Shown here in pieces: positions 38,601 to 50,158 of a stretch of 64,000 nt of DNA. Both the position numbers and the translations under genes were made by a program. Source of the DNA: Alitta virens. Its lineage: Eukaryota; Annelida; Polychaeta; Phyllodocida; Nereididae. Positions within the stretch are counted from its first letter, which is position 1, and each line of letters starts with the position of its first letter. The DNA lies in NCBI GenBank assembly GCA_932294295.1, contig OW028584.1:31605231-31669230 (forward strand). Reading direction: 5' to 3'. The notes under the pieces were generated by a model. The model had not been told where the DNA came from and made no database searches. It saw nothing but the letters and a program-made list of their open reading frames with translations.

Positions 38601-40275
38601 GTCTGTAATCTTTCAACCTTACTCGATTCAATTAAGTGAAATAAAGAGACTGACCACTACTTCATTACTATCTGGATAGCCGCTGACATTGCATGTTTTT
38701 TTGGGTTTCCTCACTTACAAAGAGACAAAGGAGGCGTAATTGGAGCTGCAAAAAACGTAATTGGAGCTGCAAAATGAGCTAGTAATCTGCTCAACTTAAT
38801 ATGGAAACAGGCAATGCCCACTGCGAATGTTTGTGATGACCAAGATTGCACTAGAAAGTGATCTGCAGCAAGTGATAATAGCTGGTGATGGAGGGTGTGA
38901 TAAAACGGATTGTGTATTCTATGACACTTTTGTATTTATTGCTATCAATGTTTCACCAGAATGTGTTTGATGATTTTGCCGGAAGATTTTGAAATGAGTC
39001 TTTACAGTTATGATGTTGACTAATATAAAAGGATAAAGAAAGAGTGTATTTTAGATGCAAGAAAAAACAACACAGATAACAATTAAGATACAGAAAAACC
39101 TTTCGCAAAGTTATACTTGTCTTTGGTATATAGTTTACTGTAATAAACATTTGAGTGTCTGAGGCTGTTCAATATTCACAAGACAGCTGTGTCATTTCAT
39201 TAGATTAATTACTCCCACACACCAGAAAGAAAAAAGTACATGGCATACGGCCCCAAAAAAACATTGTAATTTCATTTTAATTTCCTTTTAATTATATTTT
39301 GTTTCAGATTTAGGTGTGTGTGGTTTCAGCTTTTCAGGAAAATCAATGGTGATCATGTTCTCATTTTCTGTACATCCTTAACTTATATGAAGCTGTCAGC
39401 ACAAGTGTCTGAGTTGCTTGAAAAAAAGTATGTATTTGCCCTTTCCATAGATCTAATCCACTGCAAATATTCCAAAAATTGTTTGTAAGAAATACAGAAT
39501 CATCTCACCCACTTCTGCACTTGGCATACTCTTGCTATTTTGCTATAAATTGCTCGACCATGCAGATTGTGAAAATAACTTCCGCTCCATTGTAAAGTTG
39601 TAACCACAGAACGCAGAATATAGATAAAAATGAAAACAACATCACAACAACAAATACAGAATTCTTCTTGAAGACTGCAAAGAAATTATCAGAGGCATTT
39701 TTTCAATCCATAATAATTGACCAAAGGGGGTTGCCACATGGCCTCAATGCAATTACACAATTACGGAAGGTTTCAACTACTTTTTAATGTGTTTGATGTT
39801 TTCAGTGTGTCAGAACTTCTTAACCATCAAAATAACGTTTGCCCTTTGTTGCCATGGATACTATTGAGCCAAATTATGCCAAATGCATTAGTAGGAGCCT
39901 TTGTGGCCGCTGACAGTTTCCGAAATATCCATATGGCAGAGAACTAAAGGGGTTTAAAGTGTTAAAAGCATGCAAAGATATGGCTCATTAACAATATCGG
40001 TATGGCTCTGAGGATGACAGTCTACAGCTTTCACAATGTCAAAGAAGCCAATTTGCTTGCTTGGAGGAACTAAACTAATTCAATAGAAAGGTACAACAAG
40101 GCCAGACAAGACAAGACAGGACAAGACAAGAGAAGTAGAAACAGCTTTTTTTACCAAAAGCTAAAATATCAAATAAGAAATCAAAACATGAGTTATGAAT
40201 TATATATTTTGTTGAAATATAACGGAAAGCCAGGTTTTGTTATGTACACCCAATTTCATGGCCCTGGAATAAAAC
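38601..40275 (+). repeat. segmental duplication block C, copy 2
   Basis: Second copy of 30487-32071. Its left border extends about 20 bp further into sequence shared with the solo piece at 24970. It contains an internal partial duplication of GTAATTGGAGCTGCAA near 38735-38775. Confidence 0.9.
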
Positions 40276-41685
40276 TGCAGAGGACTTGTTGATTTAGACG
40301 AATAACAGACTTCTTCTCCCTGATAACCATCACTAACTAGTTTTAAATATTTGCATCTATGGTGAAGACATGTCAGTTAAACATATTAACATTTTGTTAG
40401 TAATGTCAGCCCAAAGCATGAATTCACTTAAATTTTGATGAATGTGCAAGCTTCTTCCCACTTTAGTCACTCTAATGTTTCTGTCTGGAATGTTAAATTG
40501 CTAACAGAATATTCATTTATTCACTGATTATGAGGCGGAGTAAAATATGACAAGACAGCGGCAAAATAGTGGAATAATAAATAAAATTGGAAAAAACAAT
40601 GAATAGCATTCTAAGGCTTTTAAGTTTTAAATAGTTGTGTGGTGTGGCAATATAATGAAATGTCCGACAAAAGTTTAATTAAAGTAAGAAAGAAATTCCA
40701 AGGTGGCAAAATAAGAGTTACTTTTAATGGAAAAAACAATTTAAAATGGAAAAAACAATAAATAGCATTCTAAGGCTTTTAAGTTGCAAATAGTTGTGTG
40801 GTGTGGCAATATGATGAAATGTCCGACAAAAGTGTAGTTTTAATAAGCAAGACATTCCAAGGCACTACACTAATTTGTTAATTTCTCTTACATTTCATAT
40901 GTACCTATCAACACTTCTAAATTGCTTGCTATCTAGTACTAGGATTGTTACTCTCCACAATTTGTATCAGACCATCTGGCACTTCGCTTTCAATAAGGAT
41001 CTGCCACATGTTCTGGTAGAGGTCTATTTGGTTCCGATGTTTATGTTACGTGGGGCTGTGGACATCTCCAAAGAAATGTCGGACAGAATATCAAATGATT
41101 AGTGATTGAAATTTTGACAGACCAAAAGGCATCAGGAACTTATTTGATGGGTAGAAGCTGTAAAAGGCTTCGCAAGTCATTTGGTCCTTTGAGCGGCCAC
41201 AGATAACACGCTAAACCATGCATGCATGCCTTGTACATGCAGCAACTGAGTGGTCTAGTGTGTAAGGGGCTTAGCAGCCCTTACGTCAGTCGTGGGTTTG
41301 AAGCATTTCTAAATATACCAGTCCTGTACAGTATTTTGTTTACTATATATAGGTTGCATGAAATTTGCAAATAGTTTGATCAGTTATTTTGTTCAGTAAT
41401 TTGATTTACAAATCGTGTTTCACAATGGGCTTTTCCTAAAAACCCTACAATAGAATTTAACATGGAAATGAACAGACATTTTGTGAATGCTCTGTAATAA
41501 ATTATATTTGTCACCACTGCTTTTTAATGACATAATTGTAAATAATGTAATTTTGAATGTTTGCATTTTGTGAAATCATTGAGTCATTAGATAGAAAATT
41601 TGATCTTGGTTGCAGGGTTATTTCACTCAGGACATTTCATGGACCATGATCAAATACACAGTTCACAGTCTTAGGCCATCACAAT
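40276..41685. other. no recognised gene; local tandem duplication
   Basis: Outside the tandem duplication listed next there is only a 75-residue plus frame (40875-41102) without support. A degraded tRNA-like head resembling SINE-A lies at about 41244-41300 (GAGTGGTCTAGTG). Confidence 0.5.
40590..40862 (+). repeat. tandem duplication, unit about 160 bp
   Basis: The string AATAGCATTCTAAGGCTTTT and the following GTGTGGTGTGGCAATAT and AAATGTCCGACAAAAGT recur about 160 bp apart, with substitutions. Confidence 0.88.
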
Positions 41686-41765
41686 AGATATATTGAAGTG
41701 AATAAGATAGATAGATAGATAGGTATATAGGTATATAGGTATATAGGTAGATAGGTAGATAAATG

Positions 41766-41808
<43 letters not shown>

Positions 41809-41893
41809 TGCCAGATAGATAGATAGAAAGACAGAGAGATAGATGAATAGATGGATAGATGGATACATGGATAGAGAGATAGATAGAGAGAGT
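41686..41893. repeat. GATA microsatellite with variants
   Basis: TAGATAGA, GGTATATA, GGATAGAT and AGAG units. Both strands give Ser-Ile-Tyr-Leu-type frames that are artefacts. Confidence 0.95.
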
Positions 41894-42317
41894 ATCTTGA
41901 GCTGGGCACTGGGGTTAGAGGTGTTCACCACATGCTGTAGACCACCCGTGGTACACGGAGACCCAGAACTTTCAAGAGCTATAGCAGATTGTAGTTGCTT
42001 GTCCTGCCTTGCAGACTTTGAATTTCCTGAATAATATTTATTGTTTGTACTTTGTTATTGTCATGTACCAGGATATTACATAATATTGCCTGTTGTTCAT
42101 TTTATGAATCAGAGAAAAAACTCATGGAGTTTTGCAATGTGTTCATGCCTTGAATGGATCTTCACAATCTCATGCAAAGTGTCTAAATAAAAACGACTCT
42201 TTTGAAATGGATTTACTTCACAATAACAATGACAATCACCTTTGATACTTCTATGTGGAAAGTTCAAAGGAGATGGCAACAATAGATTCAAAGAAGGAAC
42301 TACATCAAACAATGCAA

Positions 42318-42400
42318 GCTCCATCCATGCTGGATGTCGATCGCAAGAGACATTAATTTCGAGGTGCCTTACACTCGGTGTCTATGCTGAGGCAAGTGGG
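42318..42400 (+). mobile_element. SINE-A fragment
   Basis: Only the middle is kept: GCTGGATGTCGATCGCAAGAGACATTAA-type sequence through GTGTCTATGCTGAGGCAAG. Confidence 0.75.
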
Positions 42401-43379
42401 AGAATAGCTTAATATTGACAAAGGCAACATGTTTTTGACTAAGGAGTTAGTCATTATGAACTAATCCCATATCTGACTAAATTGGTACATCAACAAGATT
42501 ATATTCTGGCACAGTTTAAAAATAAAGGGTACTGAAAAATGATGGAGGCTCCTTTAGGGAAGTATATTCATGCAATCTAAAGGAACCATCTCTAAGACAT
42601 TGATTATTCATTCCACAACAGGAGTCAAACTGCTTTTAATTGACTTTCTTGTCTTACCGATTTTCTGGGTATTCTAAAGGCAGGGGTACTTTTACAGACG
42701 AGACTGTTTTGACTCAGAGAAAGCTGCTTGTGGCATGAATAATGCAGACTTGACGACAAAGTTAAAGACATCAACTGAAGGTTCTCTTCACAGTGAAAGG
42801 CGTCAATGAGAAACGAGTGCACTCTAAATGCAAAATATAGGAGGCTGACGTGGCAATTTATCTTCTCTCAACTTTTAAAGATATACCATTCTCAACTTAT
42901 CTGTTTGCTTTGACAGTACTATGAGAACTTTGAATACAAACAGTGCAGCTAAAAAAGAAGACTCAAAAGATTAAAGTATGTGCGTGACATTCTCTGGAAT
43001 TCTTTTTGATTTCAGAGTTGGTTAACATTGTGAGCGTGAATAATTGTTCAGCCAATTTATCACAGAGTCCAGATTGGCAGTAGTAGTTTTTCATCTATGA
43101 TACGTTTTTCAGCCGCAATCGATGTCATTTAGAGCTTCCAATTCACTTGTTATATTATTATACATGCCATTTCACACAGGACTCATTTGTTATGGTTCCA
43201 GAAAAATTAAAATTGGAGTTGTAATATACAGGTATAATTTTCAGTCAGAAAGTTGGGGTTTTTTGTCAGTTGCTTTGTGCTGCTCCAAGATTTGTTAGTA
43301 GTTGAAGCCGCTTCCCGAGAGATTAATAAGTTTAATCTACATTTACTGTTGCTTATATTCCATCTGTGCTTGTTAAATT
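42401..43379. other. non-coding stretch, no gene seen
   Basis: No supported frames or shared repeats. Confidence 0.55.
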
Positions 43380-44130
43380 GGTGGGTGGATTAGGGCTTTA
43401 CATCCGGTATTTCTGCACCTGATTAGGAGATACAGGGAACATGGCAGTGAGACAAAGGATGAAACAGCCATCCAACTTAGGCTCAAACGGGAATCAAGAT
43501 GAAGGATGAAACAGCCATTCAGCTTAGGCTCAAACGGGAATTAAGATGAAGGATGAAACAGCCATCCAACGTAGGTTCAAACGGGAATCAAGATGAAGGA
43601 TGAAACAGCCATCCAACTTAGGCTCAAACGGGAATCAAGATGAAGGATGATACAGCCATCCAACGTAGGTTCAAACGGGAATCAAGAGGAAGGATGAAAC
43701 AGCCGTTTAACTTAGGCTCAAACGGGAATTAGGATGAAGGATGAAACAGCCATCCAACGTAGGCTCAAATGGGAATCAAGATGAAGGATGAAACAGCCAT
43801 CCAACGTTGGTTCAAATGGGAATCAAGAGGAAGGATGAAACAGCCGTTTAACTTAGGCTCAAACGGGAATTAGGATGAAGGATGAAACAGCCATCCAACG
43901 TAGGCTCAAATGGGAATCAAGATGAAGGATGAAACAGCCATCCAACTTAGGCTCAAACGGGAATCAAGATGAAGGATGATACAGCCATCCAACTTAGGCT
44001 CAAACGGGAATCAAGAGGAAGGATGAAACAGCCGTTCAACTTAGGCTCAAATGGGAATCAAAACCCGGGAACCAGTTGTTGGAAGCCCATCGCTCTACCT
44101 TTGATCTAGGTGAACTAGGCCCCCAATCCC
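43380..44130 (-). mobile_element. SINE-B copy, antisense, with a minisatellite grown inside
   Basis: The outer parts are ordinary SINE-B: GGTGGGTGGATTAGGGCTTT at one end, and AACCCGGGAACCAG plus GAACTAGGCCCCC (tRNA-like head complement) at the other. Between them the single GATGAAGGATGAAACAGCC segment of the family is replaced by about 13 tandem copies. Confidence 0.92.
43453..44060. repeat. 47-bp minisatellite, 13 units, derived from SINE-B
   Basis: The unit starts GATGAAGGATGAAACAGCC and ends CAAACGGGAATCAA. Variants (GAGGAAGG with GCCGTTTAAC; AACGTAGG with CAAATGGG) recur in the same order at units 6-7 and 9-10. This implies a three-unit higher-order repeat of about 141 bp. Confidence 0.93.
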
Positions 44131-44875
44131 AGTGCTTGTTTAAAGGTGTGGATGTAATAACATAAGCCACATTAGCACACACACACATATTATGCTTAGC
44201 TTTATCATTACTATGGAATGCTGTAGTTGTCATTAAATATTTGCATTGCGAATCTAGCTTGTTACCGCTTGTAAGACTTAACTCTTATTTTGAAGATTTC
44301 TGTAACTCAGGAGTCAAAAGTAAAAGGCATATATACATTTTCTGTCCATGTAAGATTTAAAAATACACCTGGCAGGAAGAGATTTGCTTAAAACAACACA
44401 CCCCAAAGGAATCAATTGCCTCACTTTTTATCTGACTGCTGTAAGTGCATCTACAACACAGGGCGCCAGTGTTTTAGCGAGTGTGCTATTTTCCATTTTA
44501 AGCTGAATCAATTCCGTCTGCAGACTAAGCACTCATAATGCACTGGAAATCGTAATTTTGTTTCAGAATGTATGTAAATGTAATTTTAAACTTTCACACA
44601 ATTTAAAATGTATAGAATGACTGATCCCATACCTGTTATGACAGCAAGCCAAAATAAAGCCAATATAATATACAACGCCGACCGTACTCACTAACACTTA
44701 CCAATTAATCATATGTATCTAACGTCTATAGCAGTTATAGTATAAATTCTCAAAGCAGATTACTCTTCAAGAATTATATTTCATATTTATAACATGTCAT
44801 GCATACAATTGAAATAAAATTCACTTACCGGAAGTGACTGACAAGACCAGTAGTGCGCCAGGTGATCTGGAAAAA
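44131..44875. other. non-coding stretch, no gene seen
   Basis: AT-rich; nothing recognised. Confidence 0.55.
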
Positions 44876-45016
44876 ATAGATAAGGAAAGAATAAATATAT
44901 ATATAAGGAAAGAATAAATATATAGATAAGGAAAGAATAAATATATAGATAAGGAAAGAATAAATATATAGATAAGGAAAGAATAAATATATAGATAAGG
45001 AAAGAATAAATATATT
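44876..45016. repeat. 23-bp minisatellite, about 6 units
   Basis: Unit AGATAAGGAAAGAATAAATA plus TAT, nearly perfect. The minus-strand Tyr/Phe/Leu frames are artefacts. Confidence 0.95.
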
Positions 45017-46977
45017 AGACAACACAAGGAGAGCTGCCCTCCCTGGCTGAATTTGACTAATTAGTTAGTTAATTGTATATAACAAGAACGAGTTATGTAT
45101 GGTCAGTCGTAATCAGTGTATATGCAAAACTGCCAGAAAAAAAAAAAAATATATATATATATGTATATATATATTTTTTTATCAAGTTACCTATAACAAC
45201 TCCTGACAGTCGATGTTATAACTGCTAATAAATATAGTCAGTTGAAATGCACGAATATATATACATATATATATATTTTTTTTATTACATTGAAATATTT
45301 CTAAAGACTGTTTGCATTCACTTAAATTGTTGGATAATGTGTAATTTTCAGGTGATTGGAATCTGGCGCCTTAATATAAACAAGTCAAGGTTGTTTTTGA
45401 CATCAGAGGATATATTTCCAAGTAAAGACATAACATAGAGAAGTTTCAAATTACTGTAATAATCATTCATTAGAGAGAAACTTTTCAGTTTACATGTGGT
45501 AAGAGTCGATAGGTAACTGTAGAATTAAGTAATCAAAGATAATTTACTTGTCACCAGGCTTTAATTAACAAAGAAACATTGTCACAGAAAGATCTGAATT
45601 ATTTCTAATTGCACTTCTTTCAGTTTATTTAAGAAGAACGAAGTTTCGCAGATTAAAGTTTGTCATTAAAGTTTGCATGACTTGTAATGACATTGCAAAT
45701 TAAAAGCCATAAGTAAACAAGTGATTCCTTTCTTTCTGACCTGCAAAACGGTAACAAGCAGACCTATGGTTCAAAAGAAGCTGTCAACTGAGTGACAATA
45801 AAGAAAGAATGAATGAAATTATTAAATATATAGAAAGAGAAAGAAAGAAATTAAGAATAGTTCTGTGACTGGCTGCGACAGCAAAAAATGGTGATAAGAC
45901 TCTCACTAAATATTATTTTCCATTTTCAAACTGCGACATATTAATCCCACATAAGTAAGATTTCAGTCCGAAAGATCATCGTTGTGACTACATATGGAAG
46001 TCCTAGTGTTCGAATTCTGGCTGGGTATAAGCTCAATCTCATGCCATATACGTTGGCCTCTGGTAGCTGGTCAGATTGACTGGTTGTTCAAATGACTATG
46101 TAGATGGTTGTCCAAATAACTAGCAGGGAGGTATCATTCTGACGAGTATATTTGCTTTGAGTGAAAAATTAAGAAGTTAACACCAAACTAACTGCCTCTG
46201 AAAAGGATACATGTTTCACTTGCGACTTTTAGTTCTTATTTTTGCCTGTGTGTGGCATCGTAATATCACAACGCCACCTAGCGTGCAGCAGGTGTTGGCA
46301 AATTAACATCATTTGTGTTACTACATCAAAAAGAAAATGTAAAAATGCTGCTCCAAACAAAGTTGATTTCAATAATATCTCGGTGTATTGCTGTCTTATT
46401 CAAAACTTCTCTATCAGTGACAGTAAAATATATTCATGTCAATGCCATGCGCATACCCAATAGCTAAGACTGATCATCCTGAAATACTTAGCCCAGAGGG
46501 TATTACCAGAACCTATGTACATAATTAGTTACTATTGTCCAGCATTGATGTTGTTCAACTGCAGCAGCTGTACTGCAGATATCTTTCACCATCAGTTTCT
46601 AATAACCACCACTTGTGTGGCTTTAAACACCGAGTTGTCTACAAGTTCTCAATGCCTTGGGGATATGTCTACCACTCTGCACAGCCAGCTCCCAATTTAC
46701 TGAAATGTGGAGCAAACGTGCTTCCCTCAGGCTTTAAGATTAACCTACATCACGGTGTTTAAATTTGGAGCAAAACTCAGTTGGCCTACATTTGCAGTAA
46801 TTAAAAATATAATACTTTCCTTTTTGTAATATAATATGATATAATAAAATCTAAACAAGAACTTTGGAATGAAGGAATGTACAGATAGGTTTACTGAAAG
46901 AGTTAGAGATAAATAAAATGCAGGAATCAAGGGTCATTCAATTACATTTTTTGTATGACCAATTCATTCAAATAGAA
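45017..46977. other. no recognised gene; AT dinucleotide tracts
   Basis: A-rich then (AT)n tracts at 45137-45180 and 45253-45285. Several overlapping 60-75 residue frames at 46242-46762 have no splice or start support. Confidence 0.5.
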
Positions 46978-47123
46978 AATGATATAGTAGATTAGAAGAT
47001 GATACAGTATATTCGAAGATGATCTAGTAGATTAGAAGATGATACAATGTATTAGAAGATGATACAGTAAATTAGAAGATGATACAATGTATTAGAAGAT
47101 GATCTAGTAGATTAGAAGATGAC
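46978..47123. repeat. 20-bp minisatellite, about 7 units
   Basis: Unit TAGAAGATGATACAGTATAT with alternating variants ACAATGTAT, CTAGTAGAT and ACAGTAAAT. Confidence 0.95.
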
Positions 47124-47290
47124 AAACAAGTCTGGTAAACCAGAAAATGCAACAACATCACTCGAAAAGCAATTTATTCAGAGCAGAAAATGTACGTGCT
47201 GAGCGTCTAGTTTCTTGACAATACATATGGATTGTAATACTGGTATCCTAAGAAAAACTGGCTGAGTAGGTATATATGTATTCCGTTCGC

Positions 47291-47475
47291 ATGGCGGTGA
47301 CATTTCCAAACCGAATAGAGGAGATTACGGATTCTTGGAAAAAGTCGTCAAGGGTTGACACGAGTAATCTCTCAGAATGGAAATGTCATTCGCGCCTTCT
47401 TCGGTCGGTGAGTAGTTATACGGTGAAGCAGTGTGAAAAATATCTTCTTCACAATACACCTTACACAAGAACTAG
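47291..47475 (+). CDS. candidate first coding exon of an unknown host gene
   Basis: An open frame beginning ATGGCGGTGACATTTCC continues for about 61 codons and ends exactly at a consensus splice donor, AG|GTAAGT (47474-47481). An in-frame stop lies immediately inside the intron. The residue mix is balanced (for example NRIEEITDSWKKSSRVDTSN and VSSYTVKQCEKYLLHN), unlike the low-complexity frames elsewhere in the window. I chose the second ATG because the upstream ATG at 47276 lies in a poorer, TATA-rich context. The downstream exon was not found; a SINE-B copy lies 48 bp into the presumed intron. The family is not recognised. It could be a chance frame meeting a chance donor. Confidence 0.32.
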
Positions 47476-47522
47476 GTAAGTAAAGAAACTTGTTGACAGT
47501 ATTCTTGTGTCAACAGGGGGCG

Positions 47523-47704
47523 GGGGCCTAGCTCAGAGGTAGCGCGATGGGCTTCCAAGCACTGGGTCCCGGGTTTGATTCCCGGTCGAGCCTAAATTGG
47601 ATGGCTGTTTCATCCTTCATCTCATTGCCATGGTTCCTGCCTGTCCTAATTAGCCCAACTGGTAAAGAAATACAGGATGTTAAGCCCTATTCACCCACCC
47701 ACCC
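47523..47704 (+). mobile_element. SINE-B, best preserved sense copy
   Basis: tRNA-like head GGGGGCCTAGCTCAGAGGTA with box A, and a box B-like GGTTTGATTCC at about 47571. The body follows: GATGGCTGTTTCATCCTTCA, TCTCATTGCCATGGTTCCTG, CCTGTCCTAATTAGCCC. It ends in CACCCACCCACC. This is the only plus-strand copy among six SINE-B copies. The tRNA-like ends do not form a convincing acceptor stem, so it is not a tRNA gene. Confidence 0.92.
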
Positions 47705-48435
47705 ATCTTGTGTCAACAGCTGCTGTTCACCTTATTTCAGAACTTCCTAATGCCCCGAGTGCACACTATACCAGTACAGATTATTAGTACGTTCACCAAA
47801 AATAACTTCTTTTGGTTAAACATCACTCTGTTTATGGCAACTGAATTGAGCTTTGTCAAAAGTTAATATTTTAATAAATAGTAGCTAATAAGTGTTTCTG
47901 TTAAAGTGGGTTTCATTCAATATGGCCAACCATCATTACTCTTCATACTAAATTCTTATTGAGATATTGTCAGCTTGATAGCGTTAATGATCGTGATTGC
48001 TTGAAGCAGACAAAGTTAGGTGTTTCTAGCTATGGGTGGCTGAAATGAAACATTCTTTATGAGTTTTACTGTGTGTAGCTTCTTTTTCCACAAGCTATAC
48101 ATTGTATGTCTCTCAGATCTTTATTGTCTGTCTATACCTGCCTGAATGGTAGTCTAGCTGTCCATCTGTCTGTCAATTAGTCTGTTTCCCTTACTGGCTA
48201 GTCCGACAAACTGTCTGACGAGGAAGGTGCTTGCAGATGACAGCATTATCTCAGATCGAATGTATAACTCAGCTGGGAATGTCACAGGCAGGTGCCCTCT
48301 TTGTTTAAGTCAGGTAGCCAACAATTAAGCTGCGACAAATCTCTTCCAGATCACAATTAGAATTGAGAAAAAAAAATAGCCAAAAACAGCATATAGGCGG
48401 CGAGTCACCCGTGAAACTCGGCGGATTACTCCTAC
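47705..48435. other. non-coding stretch, no gene seen
   Basis: No supported frames. Confidence 0.55.
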
Positions 48436-48575
48436 TACCCATCGGCTTACTCCTAGGACCCATACAACCCGCCAAAGAACCTGTAGAACCCGCCGAGTGA
48501 TCCATAGAACCCGCCAAGTGACCCGTAGAACCCGCCAAGTCACCCGTAGAACCCGCCGAGTCACCCGTAGAACCC
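48436..48575. repeat. 21-bp GC-rich minisatellite, about 6 to 7 units
   Basis: The unit resembles CCCGCCGAGTGATCCATAGAA. The length is a multiple of three, so two minus-strand frames stay open for about 99 codons each: one Gly-Ser-Thr-Gly-Asp-Leu-Ala type, the other Val-Leu-Arg-Val-Thr-Arg type. No start context or splice site favours either frame. Confidence 0.88.
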
Positions 48576-48764
48576 TTTTTGCAACCAGAATCCGTCGCCA
48601 ACTTGGCGCCAAAAGCTGTTGCATAACCGTTATGTAATACTACGGGTTCACTACGGCAAAACCGGCTAAGGTTGAAAGGGGCTTTAGTTTTGCAGGTAAA
48701 AGGGAGTCAGTAACATTTGTTTTTGCTCCAGCTCATTATACTGATTTTACCGTATTTACTCGAA

Positions 48765-48870
48765 TAAACGCCCCCTGAAATAGAAGCCCACCTCGAATAG
48801 GAGCCCAGAGCAGCTGTTTTTCCAAAATGAAAAATGGAGGCCTCCTCGAATAGAAGCCTGGTATGAAATG
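48765..48870. repeat. dispersed repeat with TTTACTCGAATAAACGCC end
   Basis: The sequence TACTCGAATAAACGCCCCC followed by CTCGAATAGGAGCC and CTCGAATAGAAGCC repeats a CTCGAATA word. I recall similar ends from dispersed repeats in other invertebrates, but I cannot confirm that here. Confidence 0.5.
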
Positions 48871-49898
48871 TTAGTCACACGGGGCTAGCCATAGCTGTCA
48901 CTTCTTTGCTATCGATGTCAGTGGTTGTGACAAAAAAAAAGAGAGGAAAAAAAAACACAATTTCAACACAAAACATCTGAAGCTGTTGATGATTTGTTCA
49001 AGACAAACAAACCTCACAGACAGAGGCATTAGAAAGTAACAAAATGCAATTTCCCTATGTCAACCACTACACAATTTACTGACTGTTTAACCTTTGGTCA
49101 CCTGCAAGTTGCCTGTTTAACTTCTGTTCATTTCCTGCCGAATTGATGTTTTTTGTTTTTTCGATCTGACTATTGTTTGTCCCACTGTCTGTCATCTAAG
49201 CTAGCTTATTTGCAATTCCTTTCATTGTAGGTTTCTGTCACACTGGTCTGAGTCTCCTGAGGTTTTTTTGTGTTCGTCATTAAACTATGTTGCTTTTTTT
49301 TTGGCAGTGTAAAAAAAAAATAATAAAGTTACAAAAACTGTATCCAAGCAAGTGACAAAACATTTCCTGTAAACGAATGAATTTTTATTGACATTTAGAG
49401 GCTACAAAAGACCGATATGTCAAAAAATGAATAAACAAATCGTTGGACTATAACTAAGTGGAAACTAGTAGCAGTTTATATCTTAAAACTGTCACTGCCC
49501 TACAGGTAGAAATAATACAGATAAACATGTCGGCATTGAGTGCAATGCCCTGTAAAAGTCTCCTGGCCAAAGTTTTTGCCAGTCTGGTCAGGTTTACCTA
49601 AGCCAACAGCTATATAATATGTATTGTAGAAATGATTTATTTTGCTTATTTACACGCCTTAAGCCATACTCTCTTATAAAGGGTTTTCAGGGCACAAAGG
49701 GAATACCCATCCTATACTCCAATCTATTATAAATTGTATTAACGTTTTGGCCAATGGAAGGAAGGGTCTAATCTCAAATACCCTCTCTATCCTTAGCTAT
49801 GACCTGGTCTTGTAGTCTTGTATTAGCAAGATATGATGCAAAGAAAGACATTATTTGCATCAAACATTCCAGGAACTTCATCACTGCACAATGTATTA
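48871..49898. other. non-coding stretch, no gene seen
   Basis: Several short A or T tracts; no gene. Confidence 0.55.
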
Positions 49899-49997
49899 CC
49901 CAGATAGCATTCCAAATCGTATCGACATCAGCGCGATGTCGGCGGCGTCAAAGACAGTGTAGAAACGACACTGGCCCGATTTGGAATGCTATCTGGG
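49899..49997. mobile_element. short palindromic MITE, family M1 (cleanest copy)
   Basis: Perfect ends CCCAGATAGCATTCCAAATC and complement, 99 bp. TA on both sides (49897-49898 and 49998-49999) is the best evidence for a TA target duplication in this family. The interior is like the copy at 1703, but its CRE-like site has decayed. Confidence 0.9.
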
Positions 49998-50040
49998 TAC
50001 AGTGGTACAGCCAAATTCACAGAGATGGAAACATTCTCTT

Positions 50041-50158
50041 GGACTTGGAAGCTGAACTCCAGATGATGTCATGCGAATGCGGGACTCCCATTGGTTAAAG
50101 CAATCCCTCAGCCAATGAGAGTCCTGGATTCATCATCCAGAGTTAAGCTTCCAAGCCT
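50041..50158. mobile_element. palindromic MITE-like element, family M3
   Basis: TTGGAAGCTGAACTCCAGATG on the left and its near complement CAGAGTTAAGCTTCCAAGCC on the right. Inner CCATTGG / CCAATGAG words match the copy at 37710. A lone arm-like piece (GAGTTGG..CATCTGGAGTTTAGCTTC) lies at about 50790-50825. Confidence 0.75.

Noticed and set aside
41671..41931. Ser-Ile-Tyr-Leu frames on the minus strand
   Set aside because: Translation of a GATA microsatellite in two frames.
43453..44060. CRISPR-like array
   Set aside because: The repeats are contiguous 47-bp units with no unique spacers, and the region lies inside a eukaryotic SINE.
44821..45027. Tyr/Phe/Leu-rich membrane-like frames
   Set aside because: Translation of the 23-bp minisatellite, not a membrane protein.
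47523..47595. tRNA gene
   Set aside because: It is the head of SINE-B, present in six degraded copies with the same body.
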